DNA of 64,000 nucleotides, taken from contig DF820466.1 in assembly GCA_000739535.1 (NCBI GenBank), forward strand, positions 278,144 to 342,143, written 5' to 3'. This document shows positions 1 through 7,648 of this stretch, one piece after another. Positions within the stretch are counted from its first letter, which is position 1. Every line of letters begins with the position of its first letter. The notes under the pieces are model-generated. The model saw only the letters and a list, made by a program, of their open reading frames with translations. It searched no databases and was not told where the DNA came from. Source of the DNA: Candidatus Vecturithrix granuli. GTDB taxonomy: Bacteria; Moduliflexota; Moduliflexia; Moduliflexales; Moduliflexaceae. Made by a program: the position numbers and the translations under genes.

Positions 1-54
1 GGGCGGGGCATCATTGCGGAGGGAAAATTTGCCGAAGCGGGGCGGATGGCCTGA
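1..54 (+). CDS. possible 3' end of a gene cut by the window edge
   Basis: Frame 1 is open from the first base and ends at TGA 52-54, giving about 17 residues ending GKFAEAGRMA. The other two forward frames are also open here, so the frame choice is a guess. No product can be assigned. Confidence 0.2.
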   Translation, partial: GRGIIAEGKFAEAGRMA

Positions 55-388
55 AAACGACGCGCTCTGTGGAGCAACACATGGCCCTTATGCAGAGGAC
101 GGTGGGGCCTGTGTTCTCACTGTCAACCGCTTCTTGCGCTTACAGACGCAGGGGGGAGCACGTCGGGAGAGGTAGCGCTGTCCCCCTTGTCGTGGCCTTC
201 AGGATGACCGATACGGGCGTCTTGTGGAGACATGCAGGGATTTCATTTCCAATAGGGGGGCGATGAGAGTGGAGAGGAGACATCATATGGAAGATGCGGC
301 ATGATGTCCTGCAAGATCGTGCATGTTTAAAAAAGAGAAAACACGGATAGGGGGAACCCTTGAGACTTTATCACAACTCCCTATAGTG

Positions 389-477
389 ATCCTAAATCAT
401 TTGTGCCATGTCACTTCGACTCCGCTCAGTGACCGGGCGGTTGTCGAGCGAAGTCGAGACACAATTTATTTAGGATG
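389..477. repeat. dispersed palindrome, TCGAGCGAAGTCGA family
   Basis: This is an imperfect inverted repeat: it starts near ATCCTAAAT and ends near ATTTAGGAT, with inner arms CTTCGACTCCGCTCA and TGTCGAGCGAAGTCGAG. Close relatives lie at 7744-7833, 20389-20466 and 40994-41083, and inside the MITE at 1402-1515. It lies in the non-coding gap 55-606, where I see no convincing gene. Confidence 0.75.
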
Positions 478-495
478 GCTATAGATTTTTCTTGT

Positions 496-562
496 TACCG
501 CGTAGCGGTTGTAGTATTGTAGCCCAAGAGTCATTATTCATTCATTCTACCGCGTAGCGGTT
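496..562. repeat. two copies of the ACCGCGTAGCGGTT repeat
   Basis: The short palindrome ACCGCGTAGCGGTT occurs at about 497-510, followed by GTAGTATTGTAG, and again at about 549-562. The same motif with the same GAAGTATTGTAG-like tail recurs at 13258-13410 and 50679-50826. It behaves like a REP-type intergenic repeat. Confidence 0.7.
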
Positions 563-606
563 TAAGCTGAGATGTAACAGCGATGGGAGGTTTGGAGGGA
601 ATAAGC

Positions 607-1413
607 ATGGAATGTACAACCTGGAGCGAGAAGGATTGGCAAACCTTACTCCATACCATTCGGCAAAAGAATTGTCTGCTGATGCTTGGCCCTGATGCAG
701 CTCTTGAAAGCGATAATGACCGAGCGCGTCCGTTAACGGAAGTGTTGGCGCAGGAGTTGTCAGGTAAACTCAGGGCTGAGGTTCAGTCGCAGATTGATTG
801 CGCCAACCTGGCGCAAGTGACGCAATATTACCGCCTGGAAGCCGGCCGGAATGATTTGGAGGCAGAAGTTGACGCCTTTTATGAACAACGGCGGGAGTTC
901 AGCAGCGAACTGCACGAGCATCTGGCAGCGCTCCCCTTTTATTTTATCATCACATCCACTCCTGACCGGATGTTGTTCAATGCCCTTCAAAAAGCCAGGA
1001 AAGCTCCGATGATGGCCTATTATCATTTTCGCGGCGAAAATCCTGAGATGGTCCGGATGGGCACGGAAGAATCGCCGCTGATTTTTCAGTTGTACGGTTC
1101 GCTGGAACAACCTGCATCGCTGGTACTCACTGAGAATAATCTGCTCGACTTCCTGGCCGCTGTGATCGCCAAAGATCCGCCCCTTCCGCATAATGTGCTC
1201 AGTGAACTGCGCGACCGAAACAAGAGCCTGCTTTTTCTCGGATTCGGCTTCAAACACTGGTATTTACGTATTCTGCTGCACGTGTTACAGGGGCGCGACA
1301 AAGACAGCCGTTCGTTTGCCCTGGAACAATGTGTTCCCGGAAATGTTGATGAATTTCAGCGCACCATCCTGTTTTTCAGGATGAGCGACTATAAAATTAC
1401 GGGTAGTGGTTAA
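607..1413 (+). CDS. SIR2-like domain protein, C-terminally truncated
   Basis: The 268-residue protein resembles the SIR2-like (SIR2_2) NAD-binding fold found at the N-terminus of many conflict or signalling proteins. It has an N-terminal CLLMLGPDAAL loop, FYFIITSTPDRML in the middle, and LLFLGFGFKHWYLR near residue 215. The start at 607 is preferred over 583 because GGAGGG lies 7 bases upstream. The last codons, GGT AGT GGT TAA, are the terminal repeat of the palindromic element at 1402-1515, so the native C-terminus was probably lost by insertion. Family members usually carry a further effector or sensor domain, absent here. Catalytic activity cannot be judged by eye. Confidence 0.7.
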   Translation: MECTTWSEKDWQTLLHTIRQKNCLLMLGPDAALESDNDRARPLTEVLAQELSGKLRAEVQSQIDCANLAQVTQYYRLEAGRNDLEAEVDAFYEQRREFSSELHEHLAALPFYFIITSTPDRMLFNALQKARKAPMMAYYHFRGENPEMVRMGTEESPLIFQLYGSLEQPASLVLTENNLLDFLAAVIAKDPPLPHNVLSELRDRNKSLLFLGFGFKHWYLRILLHVLQGRDKDSRSFALEQCVPGNVDEFQRTILFFRMSDYKITGSG

Positions 1414-1515
1414 ATAGGAAGTGATGCCCGCTCGTTGAGCGAAGTCGAAACGAGCCGCTCACTGTTCCCTTCGACTTCGCTCAGGGAACGCATCACTTGC
1501 CATTTAACCACTACC
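1402..1515. mobile_element. MITE-like palindromic element, copy 1
   Basis: The ends form an inverted repeat of about 25 bp: GGTAGTGGTTAAATAGGAAG at the left, and CTTGCCATTTAACCACTACC at the right. The inside is a second palindrome of the GAGCGAAGTCGA family. A second element with near-identical ends lies at 27593-27775. No transposase is encoded. The left end supplies the stop codon of the SIR2-like gene. No clean target duplication is visible at this copy; AAAATTA occurs at 1393-1399 and 1533-1539 but not directly at the ends. Confidence 0.7.
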
Positions 1516-1533
1516 AAAAACCCTGTGGTTTAA

Positions 1534-1674
1534 AAATTAGGGGAACTTGTGGAGGATTATATTTTGTGCGATCCACCCTATCAATACGATGCTGAAACTG
1601 AGATGGTCAATTTCATCGTATTTTTACGCAAAAGGCCCTGCGCAGAAAACGCCTCGGAAAAGAAGGCAGGCTGA
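1534..1674 (+). pseudogene. possible debris of the SIR2-like gene 3' part
   Basis: Immediately beyond the element a frame is open from 1534 to TGA 1672-1674 (46 codons). It contains VEDYILCDPPYQYD and MVNFIVFLRKR, which could be the helix that normally closes a SIR2-like domain. It is not in frame with the upstream gene and has no good ribosome site. The link to the upstream gene is an inference from position and a weak resemblance. Confidence 0.25.
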
Positions 1675-1700
1675 AATCAGTTCCATGCAGGAATAATCAA

Positions 1701-1730
1701 TTGACATCACTGAAACGTTCATGTTATAAT
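1701..1730 (+). promoter_or_regulatory. sigma-70-type promoter for the thermonuclease gene
   Basis: A perfect TTGACA (1701-1706) and a perfect TATAAT (1725-1730) are separated by 18 bases, 91 bases upstream of the thermonuclease ATG. This is one of the best consensus promoters in the window. Confidence 0.75.
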
Positions 1731-1820
1731 TTTTGTTGACAGAGAAGTCGTGATATTTGTACGTATCTTTATTATCTGCGAAACACGCTGTAAAGCGATT
1801 GTCAACCGGATGGAGATGTT

Positions 1821-2405
1821 ATGACGCACATAACCAGAAGACGGAACGCCCCCAATGTGAAAAAAGAAATCTGCCGGGTACGTTCAGTGTATGATGGAGA
1901 TACCCTGACCGTGGAATGGGCGAAATCGTCCTGGCTGGGGTTCAAAACGGAAGTCCGTCCGGTCAAAGTGCGTCTGGCGTATATTGATACGCCGGAAATA
2001 CGCTATAAACAGGCTGGCGCGTTGCAAGCCAGAGAGTTGTTGGAAAAATTGGTGCAAGGCAAACATGTTATTGTCGAGTACGAACAACTTCCGAGCGGAG
2101 GGGGCCGTCGGGACGATTATAACCGGATGTTAGCGGTTGTGCACTTACAACGTACATTTTTGCCGAATGTGAACATTAACCAACTGCTTCTGAAAAAGGG
2201 ACTGGCGCGGCTCTATCACAAGCCGGATAACATCACTCCACACCATCTGAAAAAACTGATTCGCGCCGAACGGCATGCGAAACGTCGTCGTCTTGGCATC
2301 TGGAGAATGACCAGAGACCAGCAGAGCGTGAGTTCGTCAGATATTGTGCTGTATATTGTGTTAGGAATTATTGTCGGAATTGTGATTGGACTTGCTCTGT
2401 CGTAG
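1821..2405 (+). CDS. thermonuclease family protein with C-terminal membrane anchor
   Basis: The 194-residue protein has a staphylococcal-nuclease (SNase) fold. RVRSVYDGDTLTVEW begins the barrel, VRLAYIDTPEIR carries a catalytic arginine/aspartate region, and a later RDDYNRMLAVVHL segment matches the conserved YgR-like part. It ends in a hydrophobic helix (about residues 172-194, IVLYIVLGIIVGIVIGLAL), so it is probably tail-anchored. There is no N-terminal signal peptide, so the side of the membrane is unclear. GGAG precedes the start by 7 bases, and a consensus promoter lies upstream. Confidence 0.85.
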   Translation: MTHITRRRNAPNVKKEICRVRSVYDGDTLTVEWAKSSWLGFKTEVRPVKVRLAYIDTPEIRYKQAGALQARELLEKLVQGKHVIVEYEQLPSGGGRRDDYNRMLAVVHLQRTFLPNVNINQLLLKKGLARLYHKPDNITPHHLKKLIRAERHAKRRRLGIWRMTRDQQSVSSSDIVLYIVLGIIVGIVIGLALS

Positions 2406-2436
2406 TCCAATCGCCCTGAAAAAGGAATGAGAAACC

Positions 2437-3336
2437 ATGCGAGATTCAAAAACCCTGATGCTGAATGCCTGGAAAGCCGGCACCGTAATCCCGGCCTTTA
2501 ATATTCCGTATCTGCCCATGATGAAACCGGTCATGAAGGCGTTGCAAGACACGAATTGTTTTGGCCTGATTGCGGTGTCGCGGCCGGATTGGGAAAAATT
2601 CGAAGCCAAAAGCATTCGCGCTGTCTATGAAACCTATCTGGAAGTTAAAGATGAACGCGTCGCTCGCCTGCACCTTGACCATGTGCCTGTGATTGATGAA
2701 GATAACAAAGTGGTTGACTATGTGGCGATTTTGACCGAAGCTGTTGATCTCGGCTATGAATCGGTGATGATTGATAGTTCCCGTCTCTCCTTAGCCGATA
2801 ATATCGCCGCGACGCAAAAGATTGTCAATATGGCGCATAAGAAGAACGTTCCGGTAGAAGCTGAATTGGGCGCGGTGATGGGACATGAAGACGGCCCGAT
2901 GCCATCCTATGAAGAACTGTTTACTTCCGGCCTGGGCTTTACCGACCCGGATGAAGCCAAACGCTTTGTGGATGAAACCGATGTTGATTGGCTGTCGGTC
3001 GCAGTTGGCAGCGTACACGGCGCTTTATCCGCAGCCAAACGGGATCAAAAAAAGGTGGAAGCCCGTTTGAATATTGATCGCATCAAAGCGATTCAGGCCA
3101 AAATCGCCCGTCCGATGGTGCTGCACGGCGGATCCGGCATCAGAAAAGAATATTTGCTGGAAAGCTTTAAAAACGGCATTGCGAAAATCAATATCGGCAC
3201 AGCGATCAGACAGGCGTATGAACAGGGGCTGAAAGAATCCTCCGCCAAAGCCTGCGACAATGTCTATCGGACGACGGTCGAATTGATCACCGATGAATTA
3301 GAAGTCGAAGGCTCTGCGCGGATCATTAATCCGTGA
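2437..3336 (+). CDS. class II (zinc) aldolase, fructose-bisphosphate aldolase family
   Basis: The 299-residue TIM-barrel protein carries the class II aldolase signatures. LHLDHVPV holds a zinc-binding histidine, PVEAELGAVMG a zinc-ligand glutamate, and AVGSVHG and VLHGGSG the other metal and phosphate-binding loops; NIGTAIR is the C-terminal phosphate-binding segment. It should cleave or form a ketose phosphate with glyceraldehyde-phosphate or a related aldehyde. Divergence from canonical Fba (HLDHV, NIGTAIR) leaves tagatose- or other ketose-phosphate aldolase possible. It ends in a bidirectional terminator shared with the convergent PyrB-like gene. Confidence 0.85.
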   Translation: MRDSKTLMLNAWKAGTVIPAFNIPYLPMMKPVMKALQDTNCFGLIAVSRPDWEKFEAKSIRAVYETYLEVKDERVARLHLDHVPVIDEDNKVVDYVAILTEAVDLGYESVMIDSSRLSLADNIAATQKIVNMAHKKNVPVEAELGAVMGHEDGPMPSYEELFTSGLGFTDPDEAKRFVDETDVDWLSVAVGSVHGALSAAKRDQKKVEARLNIDRIKAIQAKIARPMVLHGGSGIRKEYLLESFKNGIAKINIGTAIRQAYEQGLKESSAKACDNVYRTTVELITDELEVEGSARIINP

Positions 3337-3347
3337 TGAGAACAGCT

Positions 3348-3383
3348 AAAAACCGAGTTTTTTCAAAAAACTCGGTTTTTTTC
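3348..3383. terminator. bidirectional hairpin terminator
   Basis: AAAAACCGAGTTTT and its complement AAAACTCGGTTTTT flank a short loop with T tracts on both strands, between the converging aldolase and carbamoyltransferase genes. The last codons and stop of the minus-strand gene lie inside the hairpin. The same hairpin sequence recurs at 27361-27394. Confidence 0.85.
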
Positions 3384-4301
3384 TTTTTGTCCAGGAAAAT
3401 CGTGATTCAACATCTGCTCTAACAAGGCCATGCGCACAAACACACCGTTGCGGGCCTGGCGAAAATAGGCTGCGTTGGGCAGGACGTCAACTTCGGGCGA
3501 CACTTCATCTCGGCGCACCAGCGGATGCAGCACAATCACATCGGGTTTGGCGGTTTGCAGCAATTCCGGCGTAATGCAATAGTATTCCTGTTGCAGGCGT
3601 TGCACTGTCTGCGGGTCGGAAATGCGATGATGTTGCAGCATTACCATGTATATCACATCGAGTTCACCTAAGATGCTCTGAAGATCCGCGGTTTCCTCGA
3701 ACATACTCCCGCGCTGACGCAGCACATCACGGACATCATCCGGTAAAGATAATTCCGGCGGCGACACGAGAGATAGACGCACATCATAGAACGCCAAACC
3801 TTTCGCAAGCGAGTGCATGACCCTGGCATGTTTGAGATCACCGATCAGTCCGATATGTAACCCTTCAATGCGTCCTTTTTCCTTCTGAATCGTATAGAGA
3901 TCCAGCAAGGTCTGGGTTGGGTGCTCGTCGCAGCCGTTGCCGCCGTTGATGATCGGAACTGTGGCGCATTCAGCAGCCAGATCAAGGGCAGTTTCGGTCG
4001 GATGGCGCATCACGATAATATCGCCGAAAGAACTGACCACTTTAATCGTATCTTGTAAACTCTCGCCTTTTGAAATTGCCAGTCCGTTCGTTTCCGGCAC
4101 AGGAAGTGCCTGCCCTCCTAAACGAAGTATAGCGGTTTCGAAACTCAGACGGGTGCGCGTGCTCGGCTCAAAAAACATCGGAATCAAAATTTTCCCGCGT
4201 AAAGCCTCGCGATTATAGTTCCCTTGTTCAATCTCGTGCGCCTGTGCAAACAAGGCAGTCATGTCAGCTTTTGATAATTGATTGATACGTAAGAGTGACA
4301 T
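3363..4301 (-). CDS. PyrB-like carbamoyltransferase with altered substrate site
   Basis: The 312-residue protein aligns along its length with aspartate carbamoyltransferase catalytic chains. FEPSTRTRLSFE and HPTQTLLD form the carbamoyl-phosphate site, ISKGESLQDT supplies the shared-site lysine, and GDLKHARVMHSL retains the arginine that matches E. coli Arg167. The 240s loop reads DVIYMVMLQHHR where ATCases have YMTRVQKER, so the arginine equivalent to Arg229, which contacts aspartate, is methionine. HPLPR is HPLVR. A different second substrate is therefore possible. No pyrI or other pyrimidine gene is adjacent. There is no clear Shine-Dalgarno, and a 27-bp perfect inverted repeat precedes the start. 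Confidence 0.75.
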   Translation of the reverse strand: MSLLRINQLSKADMTALFAQAHEIEQGNYNREALRGKILIPMFFEPSTRTRLSFETAILRLGGQALPVPETNGLAISKGESLQDTIKVVSSFGDIIVMRHPTETALDLAAECATVPIINGGNGCDEHPTQTLLDLYTIQKEKGRIEGLHIGLIGDLKHARVMHSLAKGLAFYDVRLSLVSPPELSLPDDVRDVLRQRGSMFEETADLQSILGELDVIYMVMLQHHRISDPQTVQRLQQEYYCITPELLQTAKPDVIVLHPLVRRDEVSPEVDVLPNAAYFRQARNGVFVRMALLEQMLNHDFPGQKEKNRVF

Positions 4302-4320
4302 AGATTAGAAAAACCGAACA

Positions 4321-4387
4321 CAACAACGGATTGAAGGAATCAACGGATGTGAGAAAGCAATCCGTTGATTCCTTCAATCCGTTGTTG
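4321..4387. repeat. 27-bp perfect inverted repeat upstream of the PyrB-like gene
   Basis: The left arm 4321-4347 begins CAACAACGGATTGAAGG, and the right arm 4361-4387 is its exact complement, with a 13-base loop. On the minus strand the hairpin ends about 19 bases before the ATG and is followed, after seven bases, by a run of five T. It could act as a leader attenuator of the carbamoyltransferase gene, or be another intergenic palindrome. Confidence 0.8.
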
Positions 4388-4496
4388 TTCAATTGATCGA
4401 GGCAATGATTCATGCCGTGTTTCACATCAGCCTGACCAGAACAGTTTTTCAAACACTCGATTTTTTTACAAGTACTTTTTGAAAATCTCAGTTCTA

Positions 4497-5372
4497 TCAC
4501 GTCAATTGGTCGAAAGCGATGGTCTGCAAATCCCCTCGCAATTTTTCCCGATCCTCAGCAGATAACGGAAAATCCGGAAGACGCAGGGACCCGCAATCAA
4601 ATCCCAGGAGGCGCATAACCTCAATCATTCCGCTCATAAAACGATATGTTTGCAGCGTCTCAGTCACTTTATTGGCCTTCTGCTGCCATTCCATGGCCTC
4701 AGCCAGTTTTCCTTGTTCGAAACAGGCATGAATGTTACGATACGCTCGGGGCATAAAATTCATTGTGGAACCGATGCTGCCTGTTGCGCCTGACATTCTG
4801 GCAAACAGACATTGTTCGTCCATGCCGGAGAAAATATACCAATTCTCCTGGCGCAGGTTCACAACTTGCTGAAATTCATACATATCCGGCCCGGTATATT
4901 TTGTGCCCATCACGTTTGGAAGAGTTACTAATAAGCTCTGCATCAGTTCGACAACTTTTGGAAAACCGAACAGATAGGGGAAAAATGGCAGGTGCGGCGC
5001 AGCGTTGGCGACCGCCTGAAAATATCCGACAATCTGCGGCATCTCTGCGTAATAGGGGGGAATAATACTGCTGATGCCTGAGGCTCCGATCTGAGCAGCA
5101 TGGCGGGTCAAAATTAAAGCATCCTGAATAGACATGCTCCCCACATGCACAACAACCGGAACGCGCTCGCGCACCTGAGTCATTACCGTTTCCGCGATCA
5201 GTTGACGTTCAGCGACAGACATGGACAGTCCCTGCCCGGTTCTCCCGCAGACATAAAATCCATCAACCTGTTTGGAAAGCAGATATTCCACTAAATCTCG
5301 TACAACAGCAATATTTACTGTATTTTCATCAGTAAAAGGCGTCACTAACGCCGGCCATGTGCCACGAAACAT
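4497..5372 (-). CDS. N-acetylneuraminate lyase/DHDPS-family aldolase
   Basis: This TIM-barrel class I aldolase has 291 residues from the MFRGTWPALVTPF start. The Schiff-base lysine lies in VMGTKYTGPDMYEF, which matches the neuraminate-lyase GxKxT pattern, and the tyrosine is in PYLFGFP. GATGSIGSTMNFMPR is the usual late motif. The GTTGE loop is GRTGQG, with glutamine replacing glutamate. ATG 5372 (or 5378) is chosen from family length. A longer GTG-started reading (5438) would run through an inserted palindrome. The likely role is reversible cleavage of a 2-keto acid sugar to pyruvate; the exact substrate is unknown. Confidence 0.75.
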   Translation of the reverse strand: MFRGTWPALVTPFTDENTVNIAVVRDLVEYLLSKQVDGFYVCGRTGQGLSMSVAERQLIAETVMTQVRERVPVVVHVGSMSIQDALILTRHAAQIGASGISSIIPPYYAEMPQIVGYFQAVANAAPHLPFFPYLFGFPKVVELMQSLLVTLPNVMGTKYTGPDMYEFQQVVNLRQENWYIFSGMDEQCLFARMSGATGSIGSTMNFMPRAYRNIHACFEQGKLAEAMEWQQKANKVTETLQTYRFMSGMIEVMRLLGFDCGSLRLPDFPLSAEDREKLRGDLQTIAFDQLT

Positions 5373-5397
5373 TGTCATGATTTTTCTCAATGTAAAT

Positions 5398-5438
5398 GTG
5401 CCCGGCACTTTTTCATTGTGTGCCCAAGTGCCGGGCAC
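5398..5438. repeat. GTGCCCGGCAC inverted repeat inside the 5' region of the lyase gene
   Basis: Arms GTGCCCGGCACTT and AAGTGCCGGGCAC (13 bp) flank a 15-base loop. On the minus strand a good AGGAGT ribosome site followed by ATGATG (5443/5440) lies just upstream of the palindrome, but that frame stops after 18 codons. This suggests the palindrome was inserted between the original start and the body of the lyase gene. Confidence 0.65.
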
Positions 5439-5481
5439 ATCATGACTCCTTCTGTGTGTTCTCTATAATGAAGCGATTTCG

Positions 5482-5685
5482 GTAACTACAAGAATCACAT
5501 ATAAGAAAGAATATTCGGACATTTGCCGAATAACTGGGCTTTTCACCCATCAAAAGTGAAAAGAATCTGTTTGTAATCCCTTCATTCATAAGTAAATACA
5601 AATTTTTTGACTTTTGATGGACGGGAACTACTGTTATTCAGTCAATATCCCCAAATTTTTGCTTATTCTTAATTCTTGTAGTTAC
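5482..5685. repeat. CTACAAG-type long palindromic element, 204 bp
   Basis: It begins GTAACTACAAGAATCAC and ends TTAATTCTTGTAGTTAC. Inner segments are also complementary (CCCATCAAAAG with CTTTTGATGG, GCCGAATAAC with GTTATTCAGTC), so the whole unit can fold into one long hairpin. Its left half is repeated almost exactly at 62785-62886. Shorter members of the family occur at 8858-8947, 12794-12880, 12917-12983 and 14893-14980. Confidence 0.8.
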
Positions 5686-5733
5686 ATAAAATCTGGGGTA
5701 AGCAAAATTTAGATCATGTATCTCATAAATAAT

Positions 5734-5843
5734 ATATCTTACATCTTATTTATTGTCTGGCAAATCCTGTCAAGCAAAACATGTAAAAAACAAAAAAATC
5801 TCCTTGACAAAAAATTTATAAATAATTGTAAGATGTAAGATAT
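5734..5843 (+). promoter_or_regulatory. promoter and paired operator-like sites of the peptide-transport operon
   Basis: ATATCTTACATCTTA (5734-5748) and its exact complement TAAGATGTAAGATAT (5829-5843) form a perfect 15-bp inverted pair, 80 bases apart. The second copy follows TTGACA (5804-5809) and covers the likely -10 region. TATCTTACATCTTA also occurs in the promoter at 14785-14818. The FCD-type GntR protein encoded at the end of this operon is the obvious candidate regulator; that assignment is inference. Confidence 0.6.
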
Positions 5844-5991
5844 GTTATTTAAAAATACCCTTAAACTATCATATCAAAAATGGAGGTGAGAAGTGCCAGC
5901 AAAAAGAAAGCTGCTGTAAAAAAAGTCCGTCGTAACATGTGAGTATATGTCAAAATTGCGCGAATTTCAGTAATGAACGAAGGAGAGTATT

Positions 5992-7632
5992 ATGAAAAAA
6001 ACAAAATTGTTTGTCTGTGTGTGTCTGGTGCAGTTGATGGTAATTAGCCTTTTGGCGACAGGAGCGTTAGCCGCAGGCCCGATGAATAGTAATCCCCTGT
6101 CCGATGTGCGGGTACGTCAGGCCATCGCCTATGCGATTGATATGGATACTATTGTCGAGACGCTGCTGGAAGGCAAAGCGCTTGTAGCGGACAGCCAAAC
6201 CCCGAACGGGGCCTGGAAAACCGAGGGATTGAATCCCTATGCCTACAATCCGGAAAAAGCCAAAGAACTGCTGGCGGCCGCCAATTGGGATCCGAATTAC
6301 ACGCTGGATGCGGTGGTGTACTATGGCGATCAGTTGACAGTGGATTTCATGACCGCAATCCAGGCTTATCTTGATGCGGTCGGCATAAAAATGAACTTCA
6401 GGAAACTGGAAGGCGATCTGGCGACGCAATTATGGACGGCTCCGGCAGATCCGATCAACGGACCTTCGGCCGTAGATTGGGATATTTGCTACGGTGCGGT
6501 GGCTGCAATGGCCATGCAAGAATTTTATCAGCGCTATCGAACCGGAGAAAAATCGAACTCGCACACGCCCGGTGACCCGGAATTGGACGCCTTAATTGAC
6601 GCTATCAACGCCTCTGCTGATCCGACTGTGCAAAAAGCTGCGTTTGCCGAATTGCAGAAATATGAGAACGAGAATCTCTTTGCCATTCCGTTGTATTATC
6701 AACAGATGTTCATTTATGAAAGCGACCGACTGAACCTCAACGGCGGCAAATACGGCAATCCCCAGTACAATTACGATTGGAACATTGTGAATTGGACTGT
6801 CACGCCGGATAAGGATGGCAAACAGGTGCTCTACACGAATACGGCCCCGGTGGAATTTTTTGAAACGCCCTGGTTCAACCCCGGTATTTACATGGCTTCA
6901 AAAGTGGTTTTCGACCGCTTGCTGCTGGCCGACGAGACCATGACGCCCTCAAAAGGAAACTTAGCTTCCGAGTACAGCCTGAGTGAAGATGGACTTACTC
7001 TGATATTCACATTGAAAGATGGCCTGAAATGGCATGACGGCTCCGATCTGACCGCGGAGGATATTAAATGGAGTATCGAATATGCGCTCAAAGTTCCCGT
7101 CCTGCACCCCGTATTTGCCAAAACGTTCAAATCCCTGGAAGGCGCGCAAGCCTTTGCCGATGGGACGGCTGCTGCAATTACGGGAATTATGATTGACGGC
7201 AATAAAATCACCCTGAAATTCGCCCAATTGGATCCGAATGTCTTGTTGACCTTCTCGCAGTTTGCGCCACTGCCGAAAAAATATTTTACTGACATTGATC
7301 CGCTGCAATTCCAACAGGCGCCTTTCTGGCAGAAACCGATCGGCTCTGGTCCGTTCAAAATCAAAGAAGTGCAGATGAACGATTATACCGTGATGGTGCC
7401 GTTTGAAAACTATCATGGTGGTGTGGCCAAAATCGAAGAGATGATCCTGTATCCCAGCGGCGAGAATGACGCCAATGTCGTCAAAAATGCCGCGGCCGGC
7501 AAACTCGATTACGGCTATACCAAAAATGTGGGCGATGTCATGGCATTAGAAGAGATGGATCACATGCGCGTGATTGCCGTGGATATTCCCTATACGCGCT
7601 CGCTGTTTATCAATAAATTCCCGAAAAAGTAA
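5992..7632 (+). CDS. circularly permuted oligopeptide/dipeptide-binding protein (SBP_bac_5 family)
   Basis: This is the secreted binding protein of a Dpp/Opp-type ABC importer, 546 residues with a Sec signal peptide (cleavage near ALA-AG, no lipobox). The order of family segments is swapped. Residues about 35-275 hold what is normally the C-terminal half (PLSDVRVRQAIAYAID, then DPELDALIDAI, then the terminal YDWNIVNWTV). Residues about 278-546 hold the normal N-terminal half (LSEDGLTLIFTLKDGLKWHD near 330, PIGSGPFKIKE near 450) and stop at RSLFINKFPKK, which would ordinarily run straight into the PLSDVRVRQ segment. Total length is normal for the family, so nothing is missing. The operon continues with permeases and ATPases. 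Confidence 0.85.
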   Translation: MKKTKLFVCVCLVQLMVISLLATGALAAGPMNSNPLSDVRVRQAIAYAIDMDTIVETLLEGKALVADSQTPNGAWKTEGLNPYAYNPEKAKELLAAANWDPNYTLDAVVYYGDQLTVDFMTAIQAYLDAVGIKMNFRKLEGDLATQLWTAPADPINGPSAVDWDICYGAVAAMAMQEFYQRYRTGEKSNSHTPGDPELDALIDAINASADPTVQKAAFAELQKYENENLFAIPLYYQQMFIYESDRLNLNGGKYGNPQYNYDWNIVNWTVTPDKDGKQVLYTNTAPVEFFETPWFNPGIYMASKVVFDRLLLADETMTPSKGNLASEYSLSEDGLTLIFTLKDGLKWHDGSDLTAEDIKWSIEYALKVPVLHPVFAKTFKSLEGAQAFADGTAAAITGIMIDGNKITLKFAQLDPNVLLTFSQFAPLPKKYFTDIDPLQFQQAPFWQKPIGSGPFKIKEVQMNDYTVMVPFENYHGGVAKIEEMILYPSGENDANVVKNAAAGKLDYGYTKNVGDVMALEEMDHMRVIAVDIPYTRSLFINKFPKK

Positions 7633-7648
7633 GAATGCTCACGTTTCT

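Noticed and set aside
69-266. 65-codon frame near the left edge
   Set aside because: It starts with GTG, has no ribosome site and an odd composition rich in Arg/Cys, and all three forward frames are open there, so it is probably chance.
496-562. CRISPR-like repeats
   Set aside because: The repeats are palindromic and irregularly spaced, without unique spacers, here and at 13258-13410; no cas genes are present.
607-1413. A SIR2-based antiphage operon
   Set aside because: Only a lone truncated SIR2-like gene is present; the neighbours (thermonuclease, aldolase) are not known defence partners, and no effector or sensor gene is adjacent.
4264-4500. Minus-strand frame of 78 codons over the 27-bp inverted repeat
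   Set aside because: It is produced by the palindrome and overlaps the carbamoyltransferase start; there is no domain resemblance.
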